From Paracoccaceae bacterium (GTDB lineage Bacteria > Pseudomonadota > Alphaproteobacteria > Rhodobacterales > Rhodobacteraceae), in NCBI GenBank assembly GCA_024742405.1, contig JANSYP010000012.1, positions 1 through 64,000 on the forward strand: DNA of 64,000 nt, in the 5' to 3' direction. Shown piece by piece: positions 38,590 through 47,793 of this stretch. The notes under the pieces were generated by a model. It was not told the DNA's origin. It ran no database searches and saw only the letters and a program-made list of their open reading frames with translations. Every line of letters starts with the position of its first letter. Positions within the stretch are counted from its first letter, which is position 1. The translations under genes and the position numbers were made by a program.

Positions 38590-39800
38590 CTGTAGGCCTC
38601 CGCGGGCAGTGTGCGGCGCTCTGACAGGCCTGTCGGGGGTGGTGCGGCGCCGCCGACCCGACCGCGTGAGGTTTTCCAGATAAACCGCGCGATCCGTGCA
38701 GCCTCGGCCGCATCGCGACGGGTCAGCGCCGCGCGCAACCGCCATTGCGCCCCGTGGGCCAGCGCCTGCGCCATCTCTCGGCCCGATACCCCCAATTGCC
38801 GCAGCTCTGCCAGCCGTGCCGAGACCGGGGCCTCGAATGCCTCGTGTGCGCCATGCTTGCCAGCCATGGCGCGCAGCAGGATCGCCCGCTCGACCGGACC
38901 GATCGGCCCCGCATGCGCCATCGCTGCCGCGTCGCCGAAATCCTCGCGTGCGGCGTCCCAATCCCGGCGCCTTGCGTAAACGCACCCGCGCTCCAGCAGG
39001 CCGGCCCGGTGCTGTGCCGCCGCGCTGGCTCCCTCAAAGAAGGCCGCATAGAGCGAGAGTGGCAACAGCGCGCGAAACGCCGCGAAGATCGCCCGGTCGT
39101 TTTCCAGCCAGACCGTCTCGGATGACCCCGCGGCATGACGCGCGCTGGACGGGCCGCGCGCCCCGTCATGTTTACGTTGGTGAAACATCACCTCGTCGAC
39201 CATCGCCACGGGCGACCGCGCGGCCAGGCGCACGAACATCTCGTAGTCGATAGAGCGGGCAAGATCCTCGCGAAACCCGCCGACGCGGTCATAGAGATCA
39301 CGGCGCACCAGTGTGGCATTCTGAAAGAAGAAGATGTCCTCCAGCAGATGACGCAGCACACTGCCTTCGGACAGATCGGGCCAATAGCCGGTGCCGTCCA
39401 TGATCCGCTCACCGGTTCCGCTCGCATCACGAAACCTCAGGTGCCGCCCGGCGGCGATGCCATACCCCGTTGTCTCCAACGCCTGTGCCAGAGAGCGTCC
39501 GGCCCCCGGCAAGGAGATGTCATCATCGTCGCAGATCCAGATATAGTCCCCCGTCGCCTCGTCGAGCGCGGCATTCAGGGCGCGCGATTTGCCGCCATTG
39601 GCGCTGCGCCGGTAGAGGATCGGTATGGGGCTTGCGGCGCGGCGCTGAGACACGACCTCGGGGGTGCCATCGGTGGATCCATCGTCCCAAACGATGATTT
39701 GCGATGGTGGCCGCTGCTGCGACTCGAGCGCAGAGAGCGCCTCGTCCAGAAAAGCGCTGCGATTGTAGGTCGGTACGATCGCAGAGATTTGACCCGGCAA
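38583..39800 (-). CDS. Glycosyltransferase family 2
   Basis: A 405-residue GT2 enzyme. The start is a TTG at 39800 with GGAG seven bases upstream, giving MPGQISAIVPTYNRSAFLDE. The nucleotide-binding DDGSTDGT is near 39-46, the acceptor-side WICDDDDIS (DxD) near 88-96, and FREDLARSIDYEMFVRLAAR supplies the ED-type region. The last about 170 residues are helical and alanine-rich, perhaps a protein-interaction domain. It is coupled to the ExoA-like gene and lies 66 bases from the divergent exoF-like gene. Confidence 0.82.
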   Translation of the reverse strand: MPGQISAIVPTYNRSAFLDEALSALESQQRPPSQIIVWDDGSTDGTPEVVSQRRAASPIPILYRRSANGGKSRALNAALDEATGDYIWICDDDDISLPGAGRSLAQALETTGYGIAAGRHLRFRDASGTGERIMDGTGYWPDLSEGSVLRHLLEDIFFFQNATLVRRDLYDRVGGFREDLARSIDYEMFVRLAARSPVAMVDEVMFHQRKHDGARGPSSARHAAGSSETVWLENDRAIFAAFRALLPLSLYAAFFEGASAAAQHRAGLLERGCVYARRRDWDAAREDFGDAAAMAHAGPIGPVERAILLRAMAGKHGAHEAFEAPVSARLAELRQLGVSGREMAQALAHGAQWRLRAALTRRDAAEAARIARFIWKTSRGRVGGAAPPPTGLSERRTLPAEAYRW

Positions 39801-39866
39801 AACACAACTCCACCAAAGAATTTGAAAACAACGCCTTTCGCCAGTATAAATCCAAGGTACGCCGCG

Positions 39867-41261
39867 ATGCCAGCATGGTCGTCATTCTGCCGCGGACTTG
39901 CCCGATCCTTGTATTTGGAGTGTGTTTTGCTTTTCGGTTGGTCTACCCGCATTTTCGCTCTTTTGACTGTTTTCTCGATTGTCCTGTCCATTATCGCCGA
40001 TCCACTGCCGGCCGACGAGCCGCGCGAGGTCTATCGGCTAGGCGTGGATGAACGGCTCTCGGTCAAGGTGCTCGCCTGGAGCGAGACGGAACGCCGGTTC
40101 GATATCTGGCCCGCGGTCAGCGGAGAGTACCGGATCCAGGCCGACGGGATGATCCTTGTTCCGCTCGCCGGCCAGATCGTCGCCGCTGGCCTGACGACCG
40201 CCGAACTGTCCGCTCAGATCGGAAAAGCCCTGCAAAGCTCGCTCGGGTCTCTGGAACCGCCGGCCGCGGCAGTCGAGGTCGTCGAATACCGCCCCTTCTA
40301 CATCGTCGGCGACGTGGCCCAGCCCGGTGCCTTTCCAGCGCGTCCGGGTCTGTTGGTGGCGCAGGCCGTGGCACTGGCCGGCGGCACCGGTTCGGCGTTC
40401 GATCCGGGAGCGCAGGACTCAAGGACCGTCCTGAACGACACCGAAGGCCTCCGGTCGGTTCTTTTGGATCTTGCGCGTTTCAACGCACGCAAGGCCAGGC
40501 TAGAGGCGGAGCGGAACGATATCTCCAGCGCTGATGAGATTGCGTTTCCCACCAACCTCTATCATCCCGACGGCGCGGACGCCCTGACAGCGCTGATTAC
40601 CGAGGAGAAAGCGGTCTTCGAAGCACGCGCGCAGGCGTTCCAGCTTCAGGCGTCAACGCTCACCGATCTTCAAGCGCTGCTGCGCACGGAAATCACCAAC
40701 CTGCAAGCCCGTCTGAAGGGTCAGGGCGAACAGGTCCGGCTGGCTCGCGAGGCGCTCGACAGCGTGGCGACGCTTGCAGAGCGCGGGCTTGCCGCCAACG
40801 CTCCCCTGGCCAACGCCCAGCGACAGCTGATCGAGACCGAAGGCCGCGAGCTGGATATGCAAACCGGTCTCTACCGCGCGCAGCAACAGGAAAAAGAAGC
40901 AACCCGCGACATGATCGAGCTGCAGACCCAGCGCCAGACACAGGTGACGTCAGAACTGCAGCAGACCAACGCACGGATTGAGGCGCTCAATGGCAGGCGC
41001 GCCCTGCTTCGGCAGTTCCTCGAGGATGCCGGCGCTCAGGTGGACACACCGCTGATGCCCGAGAGCATCATCACCTACGACGTCCTGCGCGAAGGCGCGA
41101 CGGAGTCTGTTCCTGTCGAGGCCACCGCCCGGGTCGGCCCTGGCGACATCGTCACGGTGACCCGCGTCCTGCTGGAACAAAGCGTCGAGCCTCCGGCGCC
41201 CAGCCCCGCGTCCGAGACCGCGACCCCTGCCTCAGACAGCGAGAGCGGAGCGCCGGGGTAA
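39867..41261 (+). CDS. exoF: Polysaccharide export protein, ExoF/Wza-type with SLBB domain
   Basis: The ATG at 39867 gives 464 residues. The hydrophobic segment FALLTVFSIVLSIIADPLPA (near 35) is a signal/anchor. The poly-export domain YRLGVDERLSVKVLAWSETE starts after it, then the SLBB domain YRPFYIVGDVAQPGAFPARP with VAQAVALAGG. A long coiled-coil follows (about 215-390). ExoF in rhizobia is needed for the first steps and export of succinoglycan. No lipobox cysteine is evident, so it resembles ExoF more than lipoprotein Wza. Its 3' end overlaps the convergent glycosyltransferase by 30 bases. Confidence 0.85.
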   Translation: MPAWSSFCRGLARSLYLECVLLFGWSTRIFALLTVFSIVLSIIADPLPADEPREVYRLGVDERLSVKVLAWSETERRFDIWPAVSGEYRIQADGMILVPLAGQIVAAGLTTAELSAQIGKALQSSLGSLEPPAAAVEVVEYRPFYIVGDVAQPGAFPARPGLLVAQAVALAGGTGSAFDPGAQDSRTVLNDTEGLRSVLLDLARFNARKARLEAERNDISSADEIAFPTNLYHPDGADALTALITEEKAVFEARAQAFQLQASTLTDLQALLRTEITNLQARLKGQGEQVRLAREALDSVATLAERGLAANAPLANAQRQLIETEGRELDMQTGLYRAQQQEKEATRDMIELQTQRQTQVTSELQQTNARIEALNGRRALLRQFLEDAGAQVDTPLMPESIITYDVLREGATESVPVEATARVGPGDIVTVTRVLLEQSVEPPAPSPASETATPASDSESGAPG

Positions 41262-42401
41262 GCGCGGCTCGATCTCCTCGGCGAGAAAGCGGTTCAGCTT
41301 GCGGGTATAGGCCTCGGGACTGAACTCGGCCGCGACGCGGGTCCGTGCGGCGGCTGCCAGACGGGCGCCCAGATCGGGATCCACCAAAAGCGCCGTCATC
41401 CCACGCGCCACATCGTCGGGCTCCGGGTCCACCAGCATGGCGATCTCATCATCCAGAACCTGGGTGTGGGTCAGAAGCCGGGTCGCCAGAAGCGGCTGTC
41501 CGCTATCCAGATACGAGTAGATTTTCATCGGTGTGTTGCGCCCCTGAGTGCGCGGGGAACAGGTGATCGCGGCCGCCCTCAGATAACGGCCCAGATCAGC
41601 GACGGGCTTTGGCCCCAGAAAGCTTACCCGATCAGCCAGACCGAGGTCATCGGCACGGGTGCGGTACGAGTCGATATGCACCCGTGTGCCCCCGATGATG
41701 ACGAGTTGTGCCGGCGTCGCGACCGGATCGACGCGCGCGAAGCCGTCGAGCAGCAGATCGATGCCCTGGTAGCTTTCGAGATTGCCCACATACATCATCA
41801 CCGGCACGTCGAACCGGCAATCCTCGGGCACCGGCCCGCCCGTGTCCGGCTCCAGCATGGGCACATCCTCGAGCGTCTGGACCGGCAGATCCGGGGCATG
41901 GTGCCGGACGAGGTCCTCCAGCGCCCTGCAGCATGTCATGGCGCCAGATGATCGCCGCAGGGACAGTCTTTCCGAAGAGACAAGAAACCGCTGGAGCCAG
42001 CGCGGCGGCGAGAACTTGTCGTCGATCTGCTCGGGGATTGAGCTGTCCACGTCACACAGGTAGGGAATCCGGAAGAACACCCCGAGGACCATGGCGATAT
42101 AGGCCGATTCCTCGACCGCGATCACCAGATCGTACCGGCCTCGCAGCATCCGCCAGCCTGTCATCGGGACCATCAGCATATCGGCCAGAATCTTCTTCAC
42201 CGAGAAACCGGGCGGCATCGAAGACAACGCCGGCACATGGAAAAAGCGAGTGCGCGCGATCTCAACCGGTTCGCCACCGGTGAACACCAACGCGTCGATC
42301 TCGTCACCGCGCGCAGACAGCGCCTCGAGCAGCATTTTGACCGCAATCGGCGTTCCGCGTTGCACCATGAATGGTTGCGGAGCGAGAACCAAAATCCTCA
42401 T
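41232..42401 (-). CDS. Glycosyltransferase, GT4/GT-B type
   Basis: A 389-residue protein starting MRILVLAPQPFMVQRGTPIA, a typical GT-B N-terminus with the glycine-rich QRGTPIA loop. The donor half has VPVMMYVGNLESYQGIDLLL, RVSFLGPKPVADLGRYLRAA and the C-terminal RNTPMKIYSYLDSGQPLLAT segment. It transfers a sugar from an activated donor of unknown identity. It is transcribed towards exoF, and the two genes share 30 bases at their 3' ends. Confidence 0.85.
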   Translation of the reverse strand: MRILVLAPQPFMVQRGTPIAVKMLLEALSARGDEIDALVFTGGEPVEIARTRFFHVPALSSMPPGFSVKKILADMLMVPMTGWRMLRGRYDLVIAVEESAYIAMVLGVFFRIPYLCDVDSSIPEQIDDKFSPPRWLQRFLVSSERLSLRRSSGAMTCCRALEDLVRHHAPDLPVQTLEDVPMLEPDTGGPVPEDCRFDVPVMMYVGNLESYQGIDLLLDGFARVDPVATPAQLVIIGGTRVHIDSYRTRADDLGLADRVSFLGPKPVADLGRYLRAAAITCSPRTQGRNTPMKIYSYLDSGQPLLATRLLTHTQVLDDEIAMLVDPEPDDVARGMTALLVDPDLGARLAAAARTRVAAEFSPEAYTRKLNRFLAEEIEPRLPRRSALAV

Positions 42402-42866
42402 AAACGAACACTCCTCGTCAAAACCTCGTGGGGTATGGGCATTCTACGCGGGTCAAAACGGGTCGTGGGCCATTTTTTAGTGTGCAAGCCGCAGCGCGGA
42501 AAGTATCCTTTCAACATCGCCGCACCGAGGTAGTCATAGAGTTTTCGTCCAGTCCAAGATTGGCGTGCAGGTTACGGATGTTTCGCAAAAATCAGTTTTT
42601 TCCGCAAACCAGGGTTTTCTTTTGGATCTGCAGCGCGCGGTCTCGTGCTGTGCCTCAAAGGAGTTTGGTCCATGGGATCGGGGCGACCCGCCCCTGCGAT
42701 CGATCGCCTGTACCCGGCCATCGTAAGGTGTGCGTTAATCGCAGCACCGCTCGGCTCAGGCCGATCGTCAGAGCGACCGCTCCTGAGCGTATCGAAGGAT
42801 ATCGGTCTGCGGTGAGCAGCCCAACGTGCGCCGCACGCCAAGTGATGCGGCCGGAAGGAATGTCCC
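42402..42866. other. Divergent intergenic region, no gene seen
   Basis: This 465-base gap lies between the divergent GT4 and GMC oxidoreductase genes and presumably carries their promoters. Frames in it are short and lack recognisable domains. No RNA gene or strong inverted repeat was noticed. Confidence 0.4.
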
Positions 42867-44279
42867 ATGCGCCGGGTTGATCTGTCCGCAGCCAGCGGTC
42901 GGGCTTGGGACGTGGTGATCGTCGGGTCGAGCTTCGCCGCATTCTTCTTTGCCCGGCAACTGCGCGGTCGCGACCTCGATGTGCTCTTCGTCGAGCGCGG
43001 GCCGTTCATCGACCGGGAAACCCAACTTGCCACGCGGCACGAGGAAACTCCCCCCGAGGTTGCGCAGGAGAACAGCTCCGGCCAGCGCAAGGACTGGGCC
43101 GTGCGCTATCAGTTCGGTGGATGCTCCAACTGCTGGTGGGGCAACACCCCACGCTTTCATCCCAGCGATTTCAACCTCCGAAGCCGCTATGGCGTGGCCC
43201 AGGACTGGCCGCTGTCCTACGATGCGCTGGAGCCCTACATGGCCGATGCCGAGGACATCATGGAGGTCGCGGGTGAGGACGTCGTGGACGGCCTGACCCG
43301 GTCGCGCCCCTACCCTTATCCGCCCCATACGCTGACGCGGGCCGAACGACGGCTGCGCGCCCACGATCCGTCCTGGGGCCCGATGCCATCGGCGCGCGCG
43401 ACGGGGGGCTCCCGCGCCCATTGCTGCGCGTCGGGGACCTGCTCGCTCTGTCCAATAGATTCGAAATTCACCATCCTGAATGGCCTCGAGAGTTTCGACG
43501 ATGAGCGGTTCGCTCTGCTGACCGATGCCGAGTGCCGCGAAGTTCAGACGGCTGCCGGTCAGGCGTCGGGTATTACCGTGCGCACTCCAACAGGGACGAG
43601 CGCCGAAATCCGGGGCGACTTTATCGCACTCGCCGCCAACCCAATCTCCAACGCCGCGATCCTGCTGCGCTCCGGTATCGGCGGCGAGGGTGTCGGCCTG
43701 GGCGTCCATGAACAGGTCGGGCAGTTCATCTGGATCGATATTCCGTTCGACAATTACTATGGGGGCACGTCGATTACGGGGCTCGGGTACGCGCTCTATG
43801 ACGGGCCTTTCCGGTCAGACGCGGCCTCGGTTCTGATCGAGAGCTGGAACGCGCCTCCATCGCTGCGGCTGGAGCGCGGAAAGTGGCTCCAGCGGCTCAA
43901 GCTCAAGTTCGTCGCCGAGGATCTGCCCCTGACGGAGAACCGGGTGGTGTTGCGCGACAATGATCCGGTGATCGTCTGGACCGGTCACAGCGCCTATGCC
44001 TATCGCGGTCTCGAGCGCGCGCGGGACAGTCTGGACGGGCTTTTGCCCTTTGCCCACGACACGCCGCGATTCGGAAAGTTCGAACCCACCGAGGCGCATC
44101 TGATCGGCGGCACGCCCATGGCGGCGAGCGCAGAGCAGGGTGTCGTCGATACGCAATGCCGCGTCTTCGGTCTGTCCAACCTCGCCTGTCTTGGGGCGAG
44201 CAGTTTCCCGACCGGCGCAGCGGCCAATCCCACCCTGACCATCGCAGCACTGTCGCTCTATGCCGGAGACCAGCTATGA
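42867..44279 (+). CDS. GMC-family FAD oxidoreductase with a cysteine cluster
   Basis: A 470-residue flavoprotein. The FAD Rossmann segment is WDVVIVGSSFAAFFFARQLR (14-33), whose glycine motif is degenerate. GMC C-terminal features are His411 in HLIGGTPM and Asn454 in NPTLTIAALSLYAG. Four cysteines (186, 187, 192, 195) in CCASGTCSLCP resemble the 3Fe-4S site of FAD-dependent glucose dehydrogenases, though the last spacing is one residue shorter. It probably oxidises a sugar or polyol. Its stop overlaps the next gene by ATGA. No cytochrome subunit is adjacent. Confidence 0.82.
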   Translation: MRRVDLSAASGRAWDVVIVGSSFAAFFFARQLRGRDLDVLFVERGPFIDRETQLATRHEETPPEVAQENSSGQRKDWAVRYQFGGCSNCWWGNTPRFHPSDFNLRSRYGVAQDWPLSYDALEPYMADAEDIMEVAGEDVVDGLTRSRPYPYPPHTLTRAERRLRAHDPSWGPMPSARATGGSRAHCCASGTCSLCPIDSKFTILNGLESFDDERFALLTDAECREVQTAAGQASGITVRTPTGTSAEIRGDFIALAANPISNAAILLRSGIGGEGVGLGVHEQVGQFIWIDIPFDNYYGGTSITGLGYALYDGPFRSDAASVLIESWNAPPSLRLERGKWLQRLKLKFVAEDLPLTENRVVLRDNDPVIVWTGHSAYAYRGLERARDSLDGLLPFAHDTPRFGKFEPTEAHLIGGTPMAASAEQGVVDTQCRVFGLSNLACLGASSFPTGAAANPTLTIAALSLYAGDQL

Positions 44280-44710
44280 CCCGATTGACCCGGCGTACGA
44301 TCCTTTTCGGCAGCGCCGCCGGCGTCGCCGCCATGTCGGTGACCGCAATCGTCTTGGCACCCGGCATGACAGGCTTTTTACGCCGCGTGGTGGCCCAGCA
44401 TTTCGGACCGGAGACGGTGAAAATCGACGGGGTCGAAGATTTCATCACCGACTACGCCGAGCAGGCGGGCTCTGGAGACTGGAAAAAGCAGGTTGCCTCG
44501 CGCCTCTACTTCTCGCTGCACGGCGACGAGATTTACCGGATCTCTGCAGCCGATGAGCTTGAAAACCGCTTTCTTAACACGTTTCTTACCCGTTCCAATA
44601 TCATCGCGATCTATCAGGAGACCGCGACCGAGTTCGAATACACTGATGTGGATCCGTGGGAGCCCTCCTGCGGGCTTTACCTGTCGAGTCTGGCTGAAGC
44701 GGGCAGTTGA
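44276..44710 (+). CDS. Tat-signal small partner protein of the GMC oxidoreductase
   Basis: A 144-residue protein whose ATG overlaps the upstream stop. The N-terminus MTRLTRRTILFGSAAGVAAM is a twin-arginine signal. The mature part (about residues 35-144) has no domain I recognise, but its size, signal and position match the small gamma subunit of FAD-dependent sugar dehydrogenases. There the Tat signal carries the catalytic subunit across the membrane. This would explain periplasmic export of the GMC protein, which has no signal of its own. Its last 34 bases overlap the convergent GT-C gene. Confidence 0.65.
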   Translation: MTRLTRRTILFGSAAGVAAMSVTAIVLAPGMTGFLRRVVAQHFGPETVKIDGVEDFITDYAEQAGSGDWKKQVASRLYFSLHGDEIYRISAADELENRFLNTFLTRSNIIAIYQETATEFEYTDVDPWEPSCGLYLSSLAEAGS

Positions 44711-46416
44711 GGGCGCGACGCTCCGGACAGTATCCGCTCGGCCGCTCCGGACAGGCCCTCCAGATCCTCGCACTCCTCGGACGCGATATCGGTCGGTGCG
44801 CTCCGCCATCCGATCATAGACATGTCGGACCCTTGGCGGGACACAACCTCCGCGCCCAGCGCGGTCGCCATCTGCGCGACCCTGCGAGCGTTTTCACCGT
44901 CGACCCAGGGCGCGTTTGACAAAACGATGCCGACCGGGTGGCAGGACATCACCCGTTGGAGACTCGCAAGATCCCCGATAACGGGGCGCCCAAGACGGAA
45001 ATCGGTCGTGAAGGGCGGCGTCTCCGGGCCGAGCACGAACTGCATCTCCGAGAACCGAGGCCTGTTGTATCCTAGGTCGTAGTCTCCAAGCCAGGACAGG
45101 GCCAGCAGTTCTTCGGTCGAGACGATCACCGCGCCGTCCTCAAGCCAGGGGCGGGTAAACTCCTCCGCCTCCTTCCAGGCCCAGCGGCGCTTGCCGAGAA
45201 GCATCTGCTGCTCGGCGCCCACCATCAGCCTTGTGGAACGCTCGAAGGCGGCATTCGCCGCGATCAGCCAGAGCACGCACAGCCCGAGGATCGAAAAGAC
45301 AACCATATCGCGCCCGCGGACCGGCAGAGTATCGGGAAGCAGCTGTTGCGTGGTTCGGCGCAGATAGCCCAGGGCCGGGACCAGCCCCGCCTGGAGAACG
45401 ATCCCCCAGGTTACAAAGAAAAACGGCATCGTCGGATAGAGATAGCGGATGTTCTTGAGCCCGCCGAAGGACTGCAGGAAAAACGTGACGGTAAAGAGAA
45501 GGATGCAGAATGACGCCGGCACGAAGCGGACGCGCAATGCGATCACGGCAGCGAGCGGAAAGAGCGGCCACATCGTCGGGTAGTTGTCGCGAAAATGGCG
45601 GTGGTAGAATGTCCGGTCGTCATGCGCCGGCCATGGCTCCCACCGGTAAAGCCGCCAAAGGTCGGCAAGACTGTCCTGGAACAGGATCAGGATCGCGGCC
45701 GCCGCGGTGAGGCAGGCAACGCCCAGCACCATCAGGATCCTGCCCCGATCGGTCCGGTGCCGCAGCCACCCCCATCCGGGCACCAGCACCGCCCAGAGCA
45801 GGATTGCCGCAATCCCGAGAAACGTCATCTTTTGCAGATGCACCGCAAAGGCGAAGAACGGCAGCGCGAGCAGCAGACAGGCCAGGCGAGGTGCGCGCCC
45901 CATGTCCCGGGTAAGGCCAAGATACACCAGAAGTGCGCCAATGACGAAGACCACGCCCTGCAGCGAGTAAAACCGCAGGTATTGGGAAACCTCGATGCCG
46001 TTCGGCCAGAACACCAGAAAAAAGGCCGCCGCGACGGCAGCGGTCCAGCCGACGACAAGCCGCGCCCACAGAAAAACGATGGCAACCAGCAGGGCCCCCG
46101 GCACGGCCGACGGCAGAAACCGCGCCGCAGCCATTGTTTGATCGCCCGCCAGCTCAAAGCTCAGGGAAATGAGTCGCGTGTAACGCCATGCCCGATCGTA
46201 GATGCCGTCCAACAAAGAGTAGTCCTGGTGCGCCTGCCAGCTGAGCGCCGGGAGCATCTGGTACAGTTCGTCATAGATCGGAGGCAGCCCGACCATCGCG
46301 AGCCGCGATCCAAGAGCAATGCAAAAGACCAGAATGACTGCCAAGCCGGTCCACACCACAGACATTGCATCCAGACCGTGCGATGGAGCCGTTCGAGAAG
46401 AATCTTGCCTCGTCAA
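44677..46416 (-). CDS. Multi-spanning GT-C glycosyltransferase, GT39/ArnT-like
   Basis: A 579-residue inner-membrane protein with about ten to twelve helices. It may start at TTG 46416 or at ATG 46365, 17 residues later. The first periplasmic loop contains LPPIYDELYQMLPALSWQAH with the acidic pair typical of PMT-type GT-C enzymes. FLPSAVPGALLVAIVFLWAR and the long C-terminal periplasmic domain (after about 400) also fit. GT-C enzymes use polyprenyl-phosphate sugars in the periplasm, so it is a candidate user of the arabinosyl donor made by this locus. Donor and acceptor are unknown. Confidence 0.7.
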   Translation of the reverse strand: MTRQDSSRTAPSHGLDAMSVVWTGLAVILVFCIALGSRLAMVGLPPIYDELYQMLPALSWQAHQDYSLLDGIYDRAWRYTRLISLSFELAGDQTMAAARFLPSAVPGALLVAIVFLWARLVVGWTAAVAAAFFLVFWPNGIEVSQYLRFYSLQGVVFVIGALLVYLGLTRDMGRAPRLACLLLALPFFAFAVHLQKMTFLGIAAILLWAVLVPGWGWLRHRTDRGRILMVLGVACLTAAAAILILFQDSLADLWRLYRWEPWPAHDDRTFYHRHFRDNYPTMWPLFPLAAVIALRVRFVPASFCILLFTVTFFLQSFGGLKNIRYLYPTMPFFFVTWGIVLQAGLVPALGYLRRTTQQLLPDTLPVRGRDMVVFSILGLCVLWLIAANAAFERSTRLMVGAEQQMLLGKRRWAWKEAEEFTRPWLEDGAVIVSTEELLALSWLGDYDLGYNRPRFSEMQFVLGPETPPFTTDFRLGRPVIGDLASLQRVMSCHPVGIVLSNAPWVDGENARRVAQMATALGAEVVSRQGSDMSMIGWRSAPTDIASEECEDLEGLSGAAERILSGASRPQLPASARLDR

Positions 46417-46571
46417 ATGCCTCGTCTCATTTGCATTAAGGCGACAATCCGGAAGCGCCAGTTACGACCGGACGTGTCACTCCGTCGGTTTCGCGCGCGA
46501 CAGCAGAAAAAAATCTACCTGTGTGCGCCGCAGCCGACGGTACTTCGGTGAGTCAAATCGGTACAAGCAAA

Positions 46572-47411
46572 TCATTTACGCGAGATATAATCGGAACATG
46601 TCGGTCCATCGTCGTCAAAGGGACGGTATGACACGCAGTAATACTTTGCCTCACCGGATATTTCGGGGGACACCTCTCCGAGCCAACGCTGCTGTCGCTC
46701 GTTGCCGGCCCAGAGGTTGAGAATCACCTTGCTGGGCGTCTGCGGAATCTCATGCGTGTCCGAGGTGATCCGGTAGATCTCGGTCTCTCCTGCATACCAG
46801 ACGATTTTGTCCTCATGCCATTCGAACCGGTAAAGATGCGGTGCGGAGGCCGCGTCATAGCCGAGATCGATCCATTCGCCCGGCATCTGCTCGCCATCAA
46901 CGAACTTGTTGATCCAGATCTTCGTCGTGTCGCGGCCCAGAAACTCCAGATCGATCTCATCATGGGGATCGCCGAAATACGGACCGGTATAAGTGAACAT
47001 CGATGACACCAGGCCCGATCCCTTTGCCGGCTGCATGAAGACCTCGTAGGTCCCAAAATGGCGAAAGCCAGGGCGCTGTATCTCCGCACCCACGAACGGT
47101 TTGGGCGCGCCCCACTCGGCAGGTGCAAGGCTCAAACTGACCAAACCGCCGCCCCTGTGTCGCTCGGCCGGGATGGAAAGCGCGACCGCCTCCCGGCGCC
47201 AGGAGGTTCTGAAACTCTCCCGGTTCTGGTCGAAATGCGCGATGTACCAGCGGTCGAGATAGCCGATGTCGTCGAACGTCTCGATGAACCCTGTTCCCTC
47301 GGAGCCGCGCGCGGACTGAACCGCGAACAGGGTCAGGAAAACCGCCGCAAAGCACGGCAGCCATCGGATTGAAAACTGTCTTGAACGATAAATCACTGTT
47401 GACCACGTCAC
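46572..47411 (-). CDS. exoK: Secreted GH16 glycanase, ExoK-type
   Basis: A 279-residue protein starting at GTG 47411 with a signal peptide ending near SARGSEG. The GH16 catalytic motif DEIDLEF places nucleophile and acid/base glutamates at 152 and 156. The fold is supported by RPGFRHFGTYEVFMQPAKGS and HLYRFEWHEDKIVWYAGETE. ExoK in rhizobia cleaves nascent succinoglycan to control chain length. Here it would trim the polymer made by this locus. The target linkage (beta-1,3 or beta-1,4 glucan or galactan) is unknown. Confidence 0.88.
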   Translation of the reverse strand: MTWSTVIYRSRQFSIRWLPCFAAVFLTLFAVQSARGSEGTGFIETFDDIGYLDRWYIAHFDQNRESFRTSWRREAVALSIPAERHRGGGLVSLSLAPAEWGAPKPFVGAEIQRPGFRHFGTYEVFMQPAKGSGLVSSMFTYTGPYFGDPHDEIDLEFLGRDTTKIWINKFVDGEQMPGEWIDLGYDAASAPHLYRFEWHEDKIVWYAGETEIYRITSDTHEIPQTPSKVILNLWAGNERQQRWLGEVSPEISGEAKYYCVSYRPFDDDGPTCSDYISRK

Positions 47412-47793
47412 GTTGAATCACCCTGTTCGTTTAAACCAGTCGTCGGGGAAATACCGGCAGAACATTGCCACAAGACTTCATATCTTGAACACAGATTTTT
47501 TATGATCCGCGTGAATTACGCGAATGTTAACCTGAACACTTCACTAAGACCCGTGTCCGAGCGATGCGCGACACCTCGTCGTTGCCCCGGTGCCTCCTTC
47601 GCGCCACTGAATCGACGCAGGCACGCGCAGTTTGCCGCCTTGACCGATTGGTCGTCGCCGCCAATGCTGCACAGGCGGTAACGTTGATTTGGTGAAAACT
47701 GCGCAATCTGTGTAAAACGAGGCAGACCCGCGTAAGTACTATCTGTTAGAATATCCACTGTCTGTTTCCATAATACGAGTATCTGAATTTCCA
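47412..47793. other. Divergent intergenic region, no gene seen
   Basis: This 382-base gap between the GH16 gene (minus) and an AftB-like GT-C gene (plus) contains AT-rich patches around 47470-47530 and 47690-47780 consistent with promoters. Short frames lack protein character. Confidence 0.4.

Noticed and set aside
38590-38985. Upstream extension of the ExoA-like glycosyltransferase
   Set aside because: It lies inside the upstream GT2 gene in another frame. The GT2 fold starts directly after the ATG at 38589.
39135-39866. Upstream extension of the exoF-like gene by 244 codons
   Set aside because: The extension is antisense to the GT2 gene at 38583-39800. Export-protein character begins only after the ATG at 39867.
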